NCBI RefSeq assembly: GCF_003573545.1
Contig: NZ_QWET01000017.1
Location: 34,435 to 98,434, forward strand
Origin: Mariniphaga sediminis
GTDB taxonomy: Bacteria > Bacteroidota > Bacteroidia > Bacteroidales > Prolixibacteraceae
Length of the DNA stretch: 64,000 nt
Direction: 5' to 3'
This document shows, piece by piece, positions 33,919-42,552 of this stretch. The notes under the pieces were generated by a model. That model made no database searches. It worked only from the letters and a program-made list of their open reading frames with translations, and was not told where the DNA came from. Made by a program: the position numbers and the translations under genes. The number at the start of each line of letters is the position of its first letter. Positions within the stretch are counted from its first letter, which is position 1.

Positions 33919-35505
33919 ATGAGAAATTTTTCGGTTAAATTAATGGCGGCCCTTTTTATCCTATTGTCTGGTTTGCTGCAGGAGTTGGCAGTTTATGCAC
34001 AGGAAAATTCCGGTATTCGGGGCATTGTTTTTCACGACAAAAACGGAAATGGCGTTTACGATTCCGGACAGGACAAACCACTTAAGGCAGTGGCTGTTTC
34101 CAATGGCCGCGATGTGGTTGTTACCGATCGAAATGGCAAATATGAACTCCCTTTGAGGGACAACGCTGCAATTTTTGTTGTGAAACCGCGTAACTGGAAA
34201 GTTGCGGTAGATGAAAAACAAATTCCCCGTTTTTACTATATGAACAGTTCCGGAGGTATTTCCGGAACTAAGTTTGAAGGTTTATCGCCGACCGGACCGT
34301 TACCCGAATCAGTTGATTTTCCGCTTTATCCGCAGAAGGAACCGGATAGCTTCGATGTGTTGGTTTTTGGTGATACACAGCCCCGTAACAGTAAGGAAAT
34401 TTATTACATGTCTCACGACGTGCTTCCCGAATTGGTTGATGTTAAGGCGGCTTTTGGGGTAACACTCGGAGATGTCACTTTCGATGATTTAAACCTTTAC
34501 GATCATCTTACATCAAGCCTTTCCACGGTTGAAATTCCCTGGCGGTATGTGGCGGGTAACCATGACAATGATTATACCGGGAATAACAGTACCGAAGCCC
34601 GTGGTGTCTGGTACCGTACTTTCGGGCCATCCTACTATTCTTTCAGTTATGGTCCGGCCCATTTTGTTGTACTTGACAACATTCGCTGGATAGTGGAGGA
34701 AGATAAACGCTACTACCGAACCGGACTCGGAAGTGACCAGATGGAGTTTCTTCAGAATGAGTTGAAACGTGTGGATAAGGATCAACTGGTGGTGTTCCTG
34801 GCACATATTCCTTTTGAAGGTTCTACCGAGTGGAAAGACGAAAACGAAAAGAAAGCATTTTATGAACTCATAGCAACGCACCCCCGGAGCGCTTCTCTGG
34901 TGGCCCATACACACCAGCACTACCATTATTTTATTGACAAAGAGGATGGATTTCCCGGGGAAAACCCGCATCACATGATAAGTGTAGGAACGGTTTGCGG
35001 CGCCTGGTGGACAGGAGCTCCCAATGAATATGGGATTCCTCATGCCATGATGTCGGATGGCACTCCAAATTCCTATACATTTCTTCATGTTGATGGGAAT
35101 AACTGGAAATTAAGCTGGAAAGAGGCAGGTAAACCAGCAGACTACCAAATGCATATAAACGCACCTGATTTTTTTGTTGCGGATAGTACCGACAAAATCA
35201 ATATCACAGCAAATATTTATAATGCATTGCCATCAGCAGAAGTGAAAATGAGAGTTGGCAAGAACGGAACGTGGGTTAATATGAAAAGAACCCCACAGTC
35301 TGATCCGGCCAGGTTGGCAGCAGTAGAAAGGGAAAATCAACTGGGGGAAGTTTCCTGGTTGAAAATGCGGGGCGCGCGAAATTCTGAGCATATATGGGAA
35401 GCAGAGCAGGAAGTGAATCTTGAACCAGGGGTTCACGTGATTGAAATAAAGGCGAAGGACGATTGGTTCGAATACAAGGGAAAAAGGTTACTACATGTCA
35501 GATAA
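33919..35505 (+). CDS. Secreted calcineurin-like metallophosphoesterase
   Basis: 528 residues with a signal peptide (about 1-27). An N-terminal beta-sandwich (about 32-115, GIVFHDKNGNGVYDSGQDKP, SdrD B-like) precedes the calcineurin fold, whose metal motifs are visible: VFGDTQ, TLGDVTFDD, GNHDN and AHTHQH. A C-terminal beta-sandwich (about 400-528) completes the three-domain layout common in Bacteroidota. It should be a periplasmic or surface phosphohydrolase acting on phosphomonoesters or diesters; the substrate is unknown. Confidence 0.88.
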   Translation: MRNFSVKLMAALFILLSGLLQELAVYAQENSGIRGIVFHDKNGNGVYDSGQDKPLKAVAVSNGRDVVVTDRNGKYELPLRDNAAIFVVKPRNWKVAVDEKQIPRFYYMNSSGGISGTKFEGLSPTGPLPESVDFPLYPQKEPDSFDVLVFGDTQPRNSKEIYYMSHDVLPELVDVKAAFGVTLGDVTFDDLNLYDHLTSSLSTVEIPWRYVAGNHDNDYTGNNSTEARGVWYRTFGPSYYSFSYGPAHFVVLDNIRWIVEEDKRYYRTGLGSDQMEFLQNELKRVDKDQLVVFLAHIPFEGSTEWKDENEKKAFYELIATHPRSASLVAHTHQHYHYFIDKEDGFPGENPHHMISVGTVCGAWWTGAPNEYGIPHAMMSDGTPNSYTFLHVDGNNWKLSWKEAGKPADYQMHINAPDFFVADSTDKINITANIYNALPSAEVKMRVGKNGTWVNMKRTPQSDPARLAAVERENQLGEVSWLKMRGARNSEHIWEAEQEVNLEPGVHVIEIKAKDDWFEYKGKRLLHVR

Positions 35506-35534
35506 AATGTATTATACCAATTAAATATGACTCT

Positions 35535-35654
35535 GAGCCTTATTCTTCCGTTCTTTTGGGTTTATGCTTCGTTAAAAAATATCGCCGTAGCTATGGCTAT
35601 GCCTCAATTTTTTGCCTTGCCTAAACCCAAAATAATCAAAACAATTTAAGGCTC
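35535..35654. repeat. Nested symmetric palindromic element (~120 nt)
   Basis: Four concentric stems share one centre near 35593.5: GAGCCTTA/TAAGGCTC (35535-35542, 35647-35654), TTTTGGGTTTA/TAAACCCAAAA (35554-35564, 35622-35632), AAAAAAT/ATTTTTT (35574-35580, 35607-35613) and TAGC-TATG-GCTA (35588-35599). It lies between convergent genes and fills most of the gap. The regular symmetry suggests a REP- or MITE-like mobile palindrome that may also end transcription from both sides. Confidence 0.6.
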
Positions 35655-35674
35655 ACCATCAAATTCAATTGATA

Positions 35675-36277
35675 TTAGAGATACCTTCTGACCTTGCCGA
35701 AATAATTGCGGTAAGCTTCCCCGTAGTGTTTTTGCAAAAACTTTTCTTCTTTCAGAATGAAAAAATGGATACTGATTAGGGTTAACACGGCCATTAAAAT
35801 GAAAAACAGGCTGGAGTGGAGGAGCGCTAATCCCAGAAAGTAAAGATCGACAGAAAGAAAAAACGGGTTTCTGGAAAAAGAGAAAATACCTGAAGTAACA
35901 AGTTTACCCTGATTGTGATCGCTGAGGCCGAACCGTAATGAGTGTTTAAAATGGAGTAGGGTAAGCACCCAGAGGATTAGTGAAAAGGATACCACCACTC
36001 CTCCTGAAATTTTTAATGCTACGGAAGATGACAGATTTTGTGTAAACCATTCCGGAAGGAGAAATTCCGTCTGGCCAAAAGCCAGATTTATTAATTCGGT
36101 TAGCCAAAGGAGAAGCAGCAGTCCAAAAATTGGATACAGGAAAACAAGGTATCGTGCGTTATTCCTTGTTTTTCTGGTTACCCGGATGCCTTTTTTCTTT
36201 AAATAAATAACCCGGGCAGCTAATGTGAGGCTTAGAAAAAGAAAACTGAAAAACGGAAAAATGCTCAAAAGATCCAT
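35675..36277 (-). CDS. Isoprenylcysteine/phospholipid methyltransferase-like membrane protein
   Basis: 200 residues with about five membrane helices. The C-terminal signature GIFSFSRNPFFLSVDLYFLG, then EEKFLQKHYGEAYRNYFGKVRRYL, matches the ICMT/PEMT family (S-adenosylmethionine binding at the RNP and E-x3-L-x6-Y-x2-Y sites). Many bacterial members have no known acceptor. Single gene on the minus strand. Confidence 0.78.
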   Translation of the reverse strand: MDLLSIFPFFSFLFLSLTLAARVIYLKKKGIRVTRKTRNNARYLVFLYPIFGLLLLLWLTELINLAFGQTEFLLPEWFTQNLSSSVALKISGGVVVSFSLILWVLTLLHFKHSLRFGLSDHNQGKLVTSGIFSFSRNPFFLSVDLYFLGLALLHSSLFFILMAVLTLISIHFFILKEEKFLQKHYGEAYRNYFGKVRRYL

Positions 36278-36367
36278 CTCTGGTTTTTGAGCATTAAAGG
36301 TAATCTAATTATTTTTTTGTCTGGTCGATTTTTATCAAACCATTCCCCTTCGCCTTGTCTGCAAGGG

Positions 36368-37297
36368 TTAGATGTTTGGGAACGAAATTCCAAAAGTAAC
36401 AGGAATCAGTTCCGGCCCGCGGTTTTCTTTAAACATTGGCGTCATTCCGTAGTTTACAAACACACAGAAATCTCCAAATCCAATGCGTCCGGTAAGGTCA
36501 TATTTAAACGGATTCAGGTTAAAGTTACTGCGCAGTTTTTCTTTGTCGCCTTTGTATTTGAATTTGGTATGCGACCCGATATTCACTCCACCGATAACAC
36601 CGGCAGCCAGATACAGGCGGGAGTTGCCCATTCGTAGTGGGGTTTTCACTTCCAGTATCAACGGGGCCGTGAGATATGTCAGGTTCAGTTTCGATTTTTT
36701 CAGTCCGTCAGGATTTAGAGCCACAGGCATAACAATCCCGTCTCCTCCCTGTTTTTCAATAGTGATTGGCTGGTCGAAGGTGAAATCCATAAAACTGAAC
36801 CCCAGTCCGGTAACCAGACCAAAATTATTGGCTTCATTTTTAAAAGCCCATTCGGCAAAATTAAGGTTAACAGTTATTGATTTTCCATAATGGAGGTCCA
36901 TAAAATCTTCAGGTACAGGGGTATTTATAGTTTGGTAGAGTGAGTAATCCGATTGGCGGTACATATTCATTCCAAACTCAAGCCCGGCCCAATGAGGATT
37001 GAAACTGCCGGTCCACTCTTTTTTCTTTTCTTCCTTGTCAATTTTTAAATAGGTGCCGTTACTTCCTTCAATTACCCTGAATGTACGCCGTCCTACTCTT
37101 ACGTGCGTAGTGTCTCCCCAGTCGTCGGTAATAACCTCCACGCCTCTGTCATTGCCTACTTTTACGTGAGTGGTTCTACCGTCTTCAACTACGGTTACCA
37201 CATTTTTTTTCATCATTTTAACCTTGGTCGTATCATTTTGCGCAAAGAGGTTTAAGGCAAAAAAGCCGCATAAAACCAGTGCTAATAATTGTTTCAT
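36368..37297 (-). CDS. Outer-membrane beta-barrel protein with repeated N-terminal motif
   Basis: 309 residues, signal peptide (about 1-19). The C-terminal two thirds alternate short amphipathic strands (LEFGMNMY, ITVNLNFAEWAF, RLYLAAGVIGGVNIG, CVFVNYGMTPMF) and end in a strand with a terminal hydrophobic pattern, as in small PorT-like barrels. Near residues 40-75 the motif TTHVxVG occurs twice (TTHVKVG, TTHVRVG). It lies 72 bases after the anti-sigma gene and is probably the output of the sigma/anti-sigma pair upstream. Confidence 0.7.
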   Translation of the reverse strand: MKQLLALVLCGFFALNLFAQNDTTKVKMMKKNVVTVVEDGRTTHVKVGNDRGVEVITDDWGDTTHVRVGRRTFRVIEGSNGTYLKIDKEEKKKEWTGSFNPHWAGLEFGMNMYRQSDYSLYQTINTPVPEDFMDLHYGKSITVNLNFAEWAFKNEANNFGLVTGLGFSFMDFTFDQPITIEKQGGDGIVMPVALNPDGLKKSKLNLTYLTAPLILEVKTPLRMGNSRLYLAAGVIGGVNIGSHTKFKYKGDKEKLRSNFNLNPFKYDLTGRIGFGDFCVFVNYGMTPMFKENRGPELIPVTFGISFPNI

Positions 37298-37369
37298 TTT
37301 TTTCTGTTTTAAAAGTTTTGTTTCTAAGACGGGTAAGTAAGGCGAAAAGTTACAATGAAGAGAAATGAT

Positions 37370-38419
37370 TTATTCATTTTTTGTAGGAATGGAAAAAGCC
37401 AGCAAACGCGAATCGAAGTTAAGTTCGGTAATTTCGCCTTCCCGGTTGGTCTGGTAGCTGAATTTTTCATTGGAAATATTGGACACCAGTTTCAGGCCGG
37501 CTTTGGTCACGGTGTTCAGCGAGAATTTATTGATGGCGGCTTTTTCTCTAACAACATCGGCCAGCAGACGTTCCTCATTGTATTCGGCTGTTTCGGGCAG
37601 TTCAAGATGTGCTACAGCTAATTTTGTATTTGGCTGCTGAACCGTTAACGAGGCTTTGTAACGGTTGATTCTGGTCGGTATTTCAATGGGTTTCCTGGCT
37701 ATAATTATCTCTCCATTGTTTGGCTGCCGTTCCACTTTTTTCTGCTGAATATGTTGAGATTGGTTTTCAGTTTCCGTTTTTTCCTCTGTCATTTTGGGGA
37801 CCTTATTTGCTGCAACCACTTCTTGCTTTTTTTCTGCTTTTTCAGGCAGTGTTATGGGTTCAGGAGTTTCATTTTTTGTTTCGGATTCAGAAATGGCTAC
37901 CTGATTTTTCGGCGCCAGTGTATTTTTGATATTGAACTCAGTCATGCGGTAAGCTAAAAATGCCAGCGCTAAAATGGCTGCCACACGGACTGTCCATAAA
38001 AGAACCGTTCTCCCGGTGGAATGGTGATACAACCTTCCTTTATGGGGGAAATGAATAGAATAATCTGGTTGGAGTTTGGTTTTTTCAAAGAGGGCAGCTT
38101 CCTTTTGTTTTTCAGGATTGGAAGCAAGGTATTTTTCAAAGTTTGCTTTTTCTTTTTCTGAAAGGTCATCTTCCAGACGGGCAACAGCAGCCTGATTAAA
38201 TTCTTTTTCCAAATCGAATTTATCTTTGTAGAGGTTTCCCTTTTTATCAAAAGAAATATTTTCCACCTCCACTTTTACATGGCCCGCCAGTTCCAGTTCC
38301 TTTTTTAAATCCTGGTTTTCCCGGATGAATTCAATAAAATCGTCCACCAGTTTTTCATCCAGGTTCCCTTCCAGGTAATCGAGGAAATAAACTTCGTAAT
38401 TATCTCTTGTGATTTCCAT
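37370..38419 (-). CDS. Putative membrane anti-sigma factor
   Basis: 349 residues. An acidic cytoplasmic N-terminal part begins MEITRDNYEVYFLDYLEGNL, the form seen in Bacteroidota anti-sigma proteins; one membrane helix lies near 160-178 (WTVRVAAILALAFLAYRM), then a Pro/Glu/Lys-rich periplasmic stretch. It has no FecR domain. It starts one base after the stop codon of the adjacent ECF sigma gene, strongly suggesting it controls that factor. The ATG at 38419 is preferred to the upstream in-frame extension, which overlaps the sigma gene. Confidence 0.7.
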   Translation of the reverse strand: MEITRDNYEVYFLDYLEGNLDEKLVDDFIEFIRENQDLKKELELAGHVKVEVENISFDKKGNLYKDKFDLEKEFNQAAVARLEDDLSEKEKANFEKYLASNPEKQKEAALFEKTKLQPDYSIHFPHKGRLYHHSTGRTVLLWTVRVAAILALAFLAYRMTEFNIKNTLAPKNQVAISESETKNETPEPITLPEKAEKKQEVVAANKVPKMTEEKTETENQSQHIQQKKVERQPNNGEIIIARKPIEIPTRINRYKASLTVQQPNTKLAVAHLELPETAEYNEERLLADVVREKAAINKFSLNTVTKAGLKLVSNISNEKFSYQTNREGEITELNFDSRLLAFSIPTKNE

Positions 38420-38420
38420 C

Positions 38421-38906
38421 TTACAGCACTGTTTCCATTTTCCCAATATAACTTTTCAAAAATACCCTCGCACGGTAAATATAAACCTTTACCTGCGATT
38501 CGTTTAAATGGGCCATTTCTCCGATTTCTTTGTATGAATAGCCTTCGTAATCCCGTAGTAATAGCACCATCCTTTGCATTTCGGGCAACCGGTTTACTGC
38601 TTCCTGCAGAATTTCTTTCAAATCGGAATAATTGTTTTCATGGCTTTTTTCCCGCAGGTTCATTTCTTCAGAAAAGACCGATCGTTTTTCCTTACGGATG
38701 CGATCGATTAAGGTATGGTAAGCTGTGGTAAACAGGTACGATTTCACCTTCGTCGCATCCACATTTTCCACATTTTTCCACAATTTTTCATAACTGTCCT
38801 GCACAATATCTTCTGCCTTGTGCATGTCCTTAATCGTTTTCAGCACAAACCGGTAAAGCCGGTCTGAGTAAAGATCAACTGCCTCGTTGTATTCGCTTAC
38901 TGTCAT
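38421..38906 (-). CDS. ECF RNA polymerase sigma factor
   Basis: 161 residues with sigma region 2 (YRFVLKTIKDMHKAEDIVQDSYEKLWKN segment) and region 4 helix-turn-helix (YKEIGEMAHLNESQVKVYIYRARVFLK). First gene of a three-gene minus-strand unit: sigma, membrane anti-sigma (one base apart), and beta-barrel protein. The arrangement suggests an envelope-stress circuit rather than nutrient uptake, since there is no FecR or SusC. Confidence 0.92.
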   Translation of the reverse strand: MTVSEYNEAVDLYSDRLYRFVLKTIKDMHKAEDIVQDSYEKLWKNVENVDATKVKSYLFTTAYHTLIDRIRKEKRSVFSEEMNLREKSHENNYSDLKEILQEAVNRLPEMQRMVLLLRDYEGYSYKEIGEMAHLNESQVKVYIYRARVFLKSYIGKMETVL

Positions 38907-39064
38907 TAATTAATTACCTCTCAGGAACACTGTTCAATGCATAAGACGTATATGAGCCCGGGATGTTACAGAAGCACATAAAAATGACATTTTAAATTCG
39001 CAATAATGAATATGTAGTGGGAGGGAAGAATTTTGTCTGCTGGTTGGCGGGAAAGGACGTATTT

Positions 39065-40282
39065 TTAATTGATTCTTTTTTTTACAGGCCCCTGCAAAAC
39101 TTTTACTTTACTGTTTGGAGTGAATTTCAGGTTCTGCAGATCTACACCGGTAATGAGGTTAATTCCCGGTTTTTTCCCCGGTTCAAAACTACCGAAAAGT
39201 TTGTCAATTTTTAAAGCTTTTGCCCCATTAAAACAGGCCCATTCAATCAATTCCTGCATTGTAATTTCAGGAAAATGGTGCTGCAGTGTAATCATTTCCT
39301 GTAATAGGGAAAGGTGGTGGTTGGAAGCCAGGCTGTCGGTTCCCAGACAGATATTCAGTTTTTCTTTTTTAAACAAACGGACAGGAGGCAGGTGGTTTTC
39401 AATGTAAAGGTTTGAACGGGGACAAAGCACGAAAAAAGTATTTTCCAGGTGGCGGTGTTTTTTTATGACAGAAATATCGTTCTGCTCGGTAAACGTATTG
39501 TGAACCAGCAAAAGCTGATTCTCTTTTGGGAGAAAGTGCAGGGTTGTTTCCAGCGAACTTTTCCCTATGGGTTTCCAGTGTGAAACATCGAGCCCCAATG
39601 TTTGTTGCAGGTGGTTGAAAATAGGGCCGGCGGCCTCTTTAAAAAATTGTTTTTCCGCCAGACTTTCCTGGTTGTGAATGGATAAAATGCTGTGTTGATT
39701 TTGTGCTTTTTCTTTTATCTTCCGGAAAAGTACATCCGAAACCGAATAGGGCGAATGAGGCGTCACCGAGGCCGGTAATCCCAATTCTTTGAACATCGTT
39801 TCTGAATGTTCAGCCAAAGAAAAAGCTCTTTCTGCCCGGGAAGGATGAAATCCGAAAGCTTCCACAAAAGTGTGATAAAAAAGGTTGCTTTGCCGTTTTG
39901 TTTCGAGTGTGGACCAGGAATTGGAAATGTCGCCTACTGCTGCAATTCCTGATGTTTGCATCCAAAAATCTGCTTTTTTGATAGCCGTGCCATCATTTTC
40001 ATCTTCAACATTTCGCCATTGGTTGATGGCTGCCAAAAATCCACCCAGACCTGTTTTTTCCGGTATTTTACCTTTCAGATGGGAAAGTTCCAGGTGACAA
40101 TGGGTGTTAACAAACCCAGGAACCAGAATACCGCTGTAATGTTCCAGCCGGGACTGTTCATGCAGATGGCCGCCTGTGTCAATAACATCAAGCACCGTTC
40201 CGTCATCTTCACATATTAAAATTCCATTTTTTAAAGGGGGCTGGTTTCCGGTAAATAAGTAGGTTGCTGAAATTTTTTTCAC
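39065..40282 (-). CDS. Amidohydrolase-superfamily deaminase-like enzyme
   Basis: 405 residues of the TIM-barrel metal-dependent amidohydrolase fold (TRZ/ATZ, chlorohydrolase branch). Metal and catalytic features are HCHLE at 61-65, TPHSPYSVS, SIHNQES, LLVHNTF and LGTDSLASN. Relatives deaminate purine- or aminofutalosine-like substrates; the sequence does not settle which. It overlaps the DUF4296 gene by four bases. Confidence 0.82.
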   Translation of the reverse strand: MKKISATYLFTGNQPPLKNGILICEDDGTVLDVIDTGGHLHEQSRLEHYSGILVPGFVNTHCHLELSHLKGKIPEKTGLGGFLAAINQWRNVEDENDGTAIKKADFWMQTSGIAAVGDISNSWSTLETKRQSNLFYHTFVEAFGFHPSRAERAFSLAEHSETMFKELGLPASVTPHSPYSVSDVLFRKIKEKAQNQHSILSIHNQESLAEKQFFKEAAGPIFNHLQQTLGLDVSHWKPIGKSSLETTLHFLPKENQLLLVHNTFTEQNDISVIKKHRHLENTFFVLCPRSNLYIENHLPPVRLFKKEKLNICLGTDSLASNHHLSLLQEMITLQHHFPEITMQELIEWACFNGAKALKIDKLFGSFEPGKKPGINLITGVDLQNLKFTPNSKVKVLQGPVKKRIN

Positions 40283-40680
40283 TTCCGTTTTTTCTGAAGT
40301 TCCAATTCCTGCGGTTCCGTTTTTCGGCCTGAATATTCCTGTTCCATCTCGTTGAGCTTGTTCATGGCCTGTCGGTACATTTTTTCGAACTTGCGCGGCT
40401 GACTGGCATAAAAAACAAAGGATTTTTCAAAAACGGAATCCTGAACCTGATATTTTTCAAGAATAGAATAGTAGAAATCCACCGAACTGCTATTTTCCAC
40501 CAGGGTATCGCGATATCTCCGGTTGTTAAAGGCAGCTTCTGCTAAATGAATGTCGGCAAGCATGTCAATCATTTGGTCTTCGTGGATCAACATTTCCGGT
40601 TTTTGCACCTGCGATTTGTCACAGGCAAAAAATGCGAGTGAAAGGAACAATAATAGGATACTTTTTATCTTAACTCTCAT
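40279..40680 (-). CDS. DUF4296 lipoprotein
   Basis: 133 residues, signal peptide with lipobox AFFAC near residue 20, then a helical body (MLIHEDQMIDMLADIHLAEAAF is characteristic of DUF4296) and a charged C-terminus. The function is unknown. The ATG at 40680 is chosen; an in-frame TTG lies three codons upstream. Its stop overlaps the start of the amidohydrolase gene, so the two are probably coupled. Confidence 0.82.
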   Translation of the reverse strand: MRVKIKSILLLFLSLAFFACDKSQVQKPEMLIHEDQMIDMLADIHLAEAAFNNRRYRDTLVENSSSVDFYYSILEKYQVQDSVFEKSFVFYASQPRKFEKMYRQAMNKLNEMEQEYSGRKTEPQELELQKKRK

Positions 40681-40852
40681 ATCTCTCAATATCTTGGTCT
40701 GTTTTTAAACCGGCAGCCAAATTAAAAATTGTTTGCACACCGGACAACAAATCACAAGTTAAAAAATCTAATATGAACAATTTGAGCCTTTAAATAAGAT
40801 ATTCAGGAGGGTAATAATAAATGCCTGGCAGCAAAAACTTTTCGAATTTAGC

Positions 40853-40860
40853 TAAATTTG
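40853..40860 (+). promoter_or_regulatory. Candidate -7 box for the RACE-type gene
   Basis: TAAATTTG matches TANNTTTG, 31 bases before the ATG. -33 element unclear. Confidence 0.4.
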
Positions 40861-40891
40861 GCAACTGAACTTTGGTTTTTTTGTATTTACT

Positions 40892-42382
40892 ATGTTAAAG
40901 AAAGTGTGGGTTTCTTTGCAACCTCTCGGTAAAAAAATAATAGTCAACCGCGGGACTCCTTTAATCGATGTCCTTCATGAATACGGAGTGGAATTCCCTT
41001 GCGGGGGAAAAGGATCCTGCGGACGTTGCAGGATAAAAGTTTTGGAGGGAGATTTGGAGGCGGATGCTTTTCAATGGCAGAAACTCAAAAATCTTGGTTT
41101 GGGAAAAGAATGGCGGCTGGCTTGTTATTGTCAGGTCGATTCGGACGTTACAATTGAGGTTTCACAGTTTGAAGATATTATCCTGGCCGATAATTCCACA
41201 TTTAGTTTTGAGCCGCAGGAGGGCTTTGGTGTAGCGATTGATGTAGGAACGACTACACTTGTTGTTCAGTTGCTCGATTTAAAAACGGGCTATGTGCTGG
41301 ATGCCGTCACTGCGGTAAACCCACAGGTGAAATTTGGTGCTGATCTCATTTCCCGCATTCAAAGCTGCCTCGAAGGGAAACAAGAGGAAATGCAACAGCT
41401 CATTCGTCGAAAAACGGGGCAAATGATTCGGTCTGTTCTAAAAAAACATCCGGTGGATGTTTCGAAAGTGGTGATGGTAGGGAATACGGTGATGCACCAT
41501 ATTTTTTCAGGACTGGATGTTCACCCGCTTTCGTACTACCCGTTTGAATCGCCTGGCTTGGGCGGGCAGAAATTTACATCGGCACTTCTTGGCTGGGACC
41601 TGCCGGAAAAGGCAGCAATCTGTTTTTATCCGTCGATTGGTAGTTTTGTCGGCAGCGATATTCTGGCCGGAATTGCTGCCACCAAAATGTTCGAACGCGA
41701 AAAATTTACTGTCCTGATTGATTTGGGGACCAACGGTGAAATTGTACTGGGCAATCGCGAAAAAATTATTTGCGCATCCACGGCTGCGGGGCCGGCATTT
41801 GAGGGAGCAAAAATCAGTCAGGGAATGCGGGCAGTTACCGGAGCCATTTCTTCGTTAACCATAAAAAACGGGCAGTTTAGTTGTCATGTTATCGGGAACG
41901 TAGAGGCCAAAGGAATTTGTGGCAGTGGATTGATTGATGCGATGGCGGTTTTACTTTTGAAGGAAAAAATCGGACTATTTGGTGAAATCAATTCAGGGGA
42001 TGAAAAGGTAGAACTGGCTTCCGGTGTTTTTCTTACCCAGCAGGATATTCGTGAGTTTCAACTGGCCAAGGCAGCCATTGCTGCCGGGCTGAAAATTTTG
42101 CTGAACAGGTTTGGGATTACATTCAATGAGGTTGATAATGTGTTTGTTGCCGGTGGTTTTGGAAGCTTTCTTAACCTGCAAAATGTTATTCAAACCGGCT
42201 TAATTGAAACCAGTGAAGATAAGATGGTAAAAATGGGAAACACCGCCCTCATTGGCGCCAAAATGTTTTTGTTTGAAGAGGAGCAATTCATTCAAAATAT
42301 TTTGAGAAAAGTTACACATATTAATCTTGAAGGTGACCCGGCATTTCAGGATATTTATGTGGAGAAGCTGATATTGGGTTGA
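40892..42382 (+). CDS. RACE-type corrinoid-protein reactivator (2Fe-2S + ASKHA, DUF4445)
   Basis: 496 residues. An N-terminal 2Fe-2S ferredoxin domain carries Cys37, Cys43, Cys46 and Cys78 or Cys80 (CGGKGSCGRC, then ACYC). The rest is an actin-like ATPase fold of the DUF4445/RamA/AcsV family (AIDVGTTTLVVQLLDL, DLGTNGEIVLG, VFVAGGFGSF). Such proteins use ATP to reduce inactive Co(II) corrinoid back to Co(I). No corrinoid methyltransferase is nearby. In some bacteria homologues have been linked to reactivation of MetH lacking its activation domain; that role here is inference. Confidence 0.85.
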   Translation: MLKKVWVSLQPLGKKIIVNRGTPLIDVLHEYGVEFPCGGKGSCGRCRIKVLEGDLEADAFQWQKLKNLGLGKEWRLACYCQVDSDVTIEVSQFEDIILADNSTFSFEPQEGFGVAIDVGTTTLVVQLLDLKTGYVLDAVTAVNPQVKFGADLISRIQSCLEGKQEEMQQLIRRKTGQMIRSVLKKHPVDVSKVVMVGNTVMHHIFSGLDVHPLSYYPFESPGLGGQKFTSALLGWDLPEKAAICFYPSIGSFVGSDILAGIAATKMFEREKFTVLIDLGTNGEIVLGNREKIICASTAAGPAFEGAKISQGMRAVTGAISSLTIKNGQFSCHVIGNVEAKGICGSGLIDAMAVLLLKEKIGLFGEINSGDEKVELASGVFLTQQDIREFQLAKAAIAAGLKILLNRFGITFNEVDNVFVAGGFGSFLNLQNVIQTGLIETSEDKMVKMGNTALIGAKMFLFEEEQFIQNILRKVTHINLEGDPAFQDIYVEKLILG

Positions 42383-42552
42383 TATTTTTTGAGGACTAAA
42401 TCCAGGTATTTTTTTTGTTACCAGAGAAAATACTCTTTCAGGAAAAAGCAACGTGAATACTATCTTTAAAAACCTTTGTCAACACTAATTTGGTAACTGA
42501 CAGAACTGAGTGTTGCAAGAGGACAAACTACAGGGAAAGTATTGCCGGTTTT

